Below, piece by piece: positions 45,729 through 45,932 of a stretch of DNA of 45,932 nt (position 1 is the first letter of the stretch; each line of letters starts with the position of its first letter). The position numbers and the translations under genes were made by a program. The notes beneath the pieces were generated by a model. The model did not search any database. It had not been told where the DNA came from and saw only the letters and a program-made list of their open reading frames with translations. Source of the stretch: Cysteiniphilum sp. JM-1 (GTDB lineage Bacteria; Pseudomonadota; Gammaproteobacteria; Francisellales; Francisellaceae); contig NZ_VXKS01000019.1 of assembly GCF_008711525.1 (NCBI RefSeq), positions 1-45,932 on the forward strand. The letters run 5' to 3'.

Positions 45729-45932
45729 TGACAATTAGCTTTACCGATCACGACAACTAGAATTGCCGGTTGAATCATGTAGGCTATTCCTTAATCAATA
45801 AAGCTACAGATAATTAAGATTAAGGTATGGCAAGAAAACGAGTCACAACAGAACAGGTAAAGCTATACATGAAACTCAGACAAGAAGATAAACTCACCCA
45901 GATTGGCTGCGCTGCTAAATCAGGCTTTAGTG
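45729..45932 (+). mobile_element. IS21-family-like insertion sequence (left part, runs off the window)
   Basis: Begins with TGACAATTAG exactly where the homology of the truncated ATPase/nuclease gene ends. Two imperfect direct repeats inside the end (45730-45746 and 45752-45768, 13 of 17 matches, pattern GACAAnTAG..TT.CCG) fit the multiple transposase-binding sites of IS21-family ends, which start with TG. An istA-like ORF starts about 100 bases in. The right end, istB and the target duplication lie outside the window. Confidence 0.7.
45827..45932 (+). CDS. istA: IS21-family transposase IstA, N-terminal fragment (cut by window end)
   Basis: First 35 codons of a transposase: a basic start MARKRVTTEQ, then VKLYMKLRQ and IGCAAKSGFS. 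This is the helix-turn-helix pattern at the start of IS21/IS1326-type IstA proteins, which bind the terminal repeats. The catalytic DDE domain is beyond the window. AAGG is very close to the ATG, so the ribosome binding site is poor. Confidence 0.7.
   Translation, partial: MARKRVTTEQVKLYMKLRQEDKLTQIGCAAKSGFS

Overview
The window looks like chromosomal DNA of an AT-rich gammaproteobacterium (roughly 35-40% GC by eye). The housekeeping genes (dedA, dacB, rluB, pilW, rlmN, thrS-infC-rpmI-rplT) are of gammaproteobacterial type. The polysaccharide genes recall the Francisella O-antigen locus: a UDP-sugar dehydrogenase and C4-epimerase beside an asparagine-synthase-like amidotransferase. A relative of Francisella (Francisellales/Fastidiosibacteraceae) is my best guess, but this is inference and no species is claimed.

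Positions 1-14490 are a conserved core. dedA is on the + strand. On the - strand follow dacB (PBP4), a phosphohexomutase, a MidA-type methyltransferase, rluB, an alpha/beta-hydrolase-patatin fusion, pilW and rlmN, then an APC amino-acid permease and the translation cluster thrS-infC-rpmI-rplT. infC most likely starts at a non-canonical ATT codon, and rplT ends at a clear intrinsic terminator.

Positions 14628-44421 form a surface-polysaccharide (O-antigen or capsule) locus of about 30 kb, all on the - strand, read from rmlA (44421) down to a WbaP/WcaJ-type initiating sugar-phosphate transferase (14628). It holds: (i) rmlA-rmlC-rmlD, a GT2 and rmlB for dTDP-L-rhamnose; (ii) a Wzm/Wzt-type ABC exporter; (iii) a DegT aminotransferase and GNAT acyltransferase next to an ACP, an SDR reductase and an acyl-AMP ligase, which together look like a pathway that makes an acyl group and attaches it to an amino sugar; (iv) several glycosyltransferases; (v) a UDP-HexNAc dehydrogenase and C4-epimerase for UDP-GalNAcA, a Wzx-type flippase and an AsnB-type amidotransferase; (vi) a CapE-like dehydratase, a WecB-like 2-epimerase and an RmlD-like reductase for a UDP-2-acetamido-2,6-dideoxy-L-hexose, followed by a WbuB-like transferase. 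Both an ABC exporter and a Wzx-like flippase are present, but I see no Wzy polymerase, Wzz or WaaL in the window.

Between the initiating transferase and the rest of the locus sits a two-gene module: an AAA-ATPase-like/PD-(D/E)XK protein and a single-chain fusion of a minimal nucleotidyltransferase to a HEPN domain. A second copy of the ATPase/nuclease gene, cut off at its 5' end by an IS21-like element, lies at the far end of the locus (44648-45728) in the same orientation, so the locus is bracketed by direct repeats of about 1 kb. Two heptanucleotide tandem repeats sharing an AACTC core occur at 31435-31514 (between two glycosyltransferase genes) and 44601-44642 (beside the truncated gene). 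No tRNA, rRNA or CRISPR array was recognised, and no gene-free stretch exceeds 300 bases.
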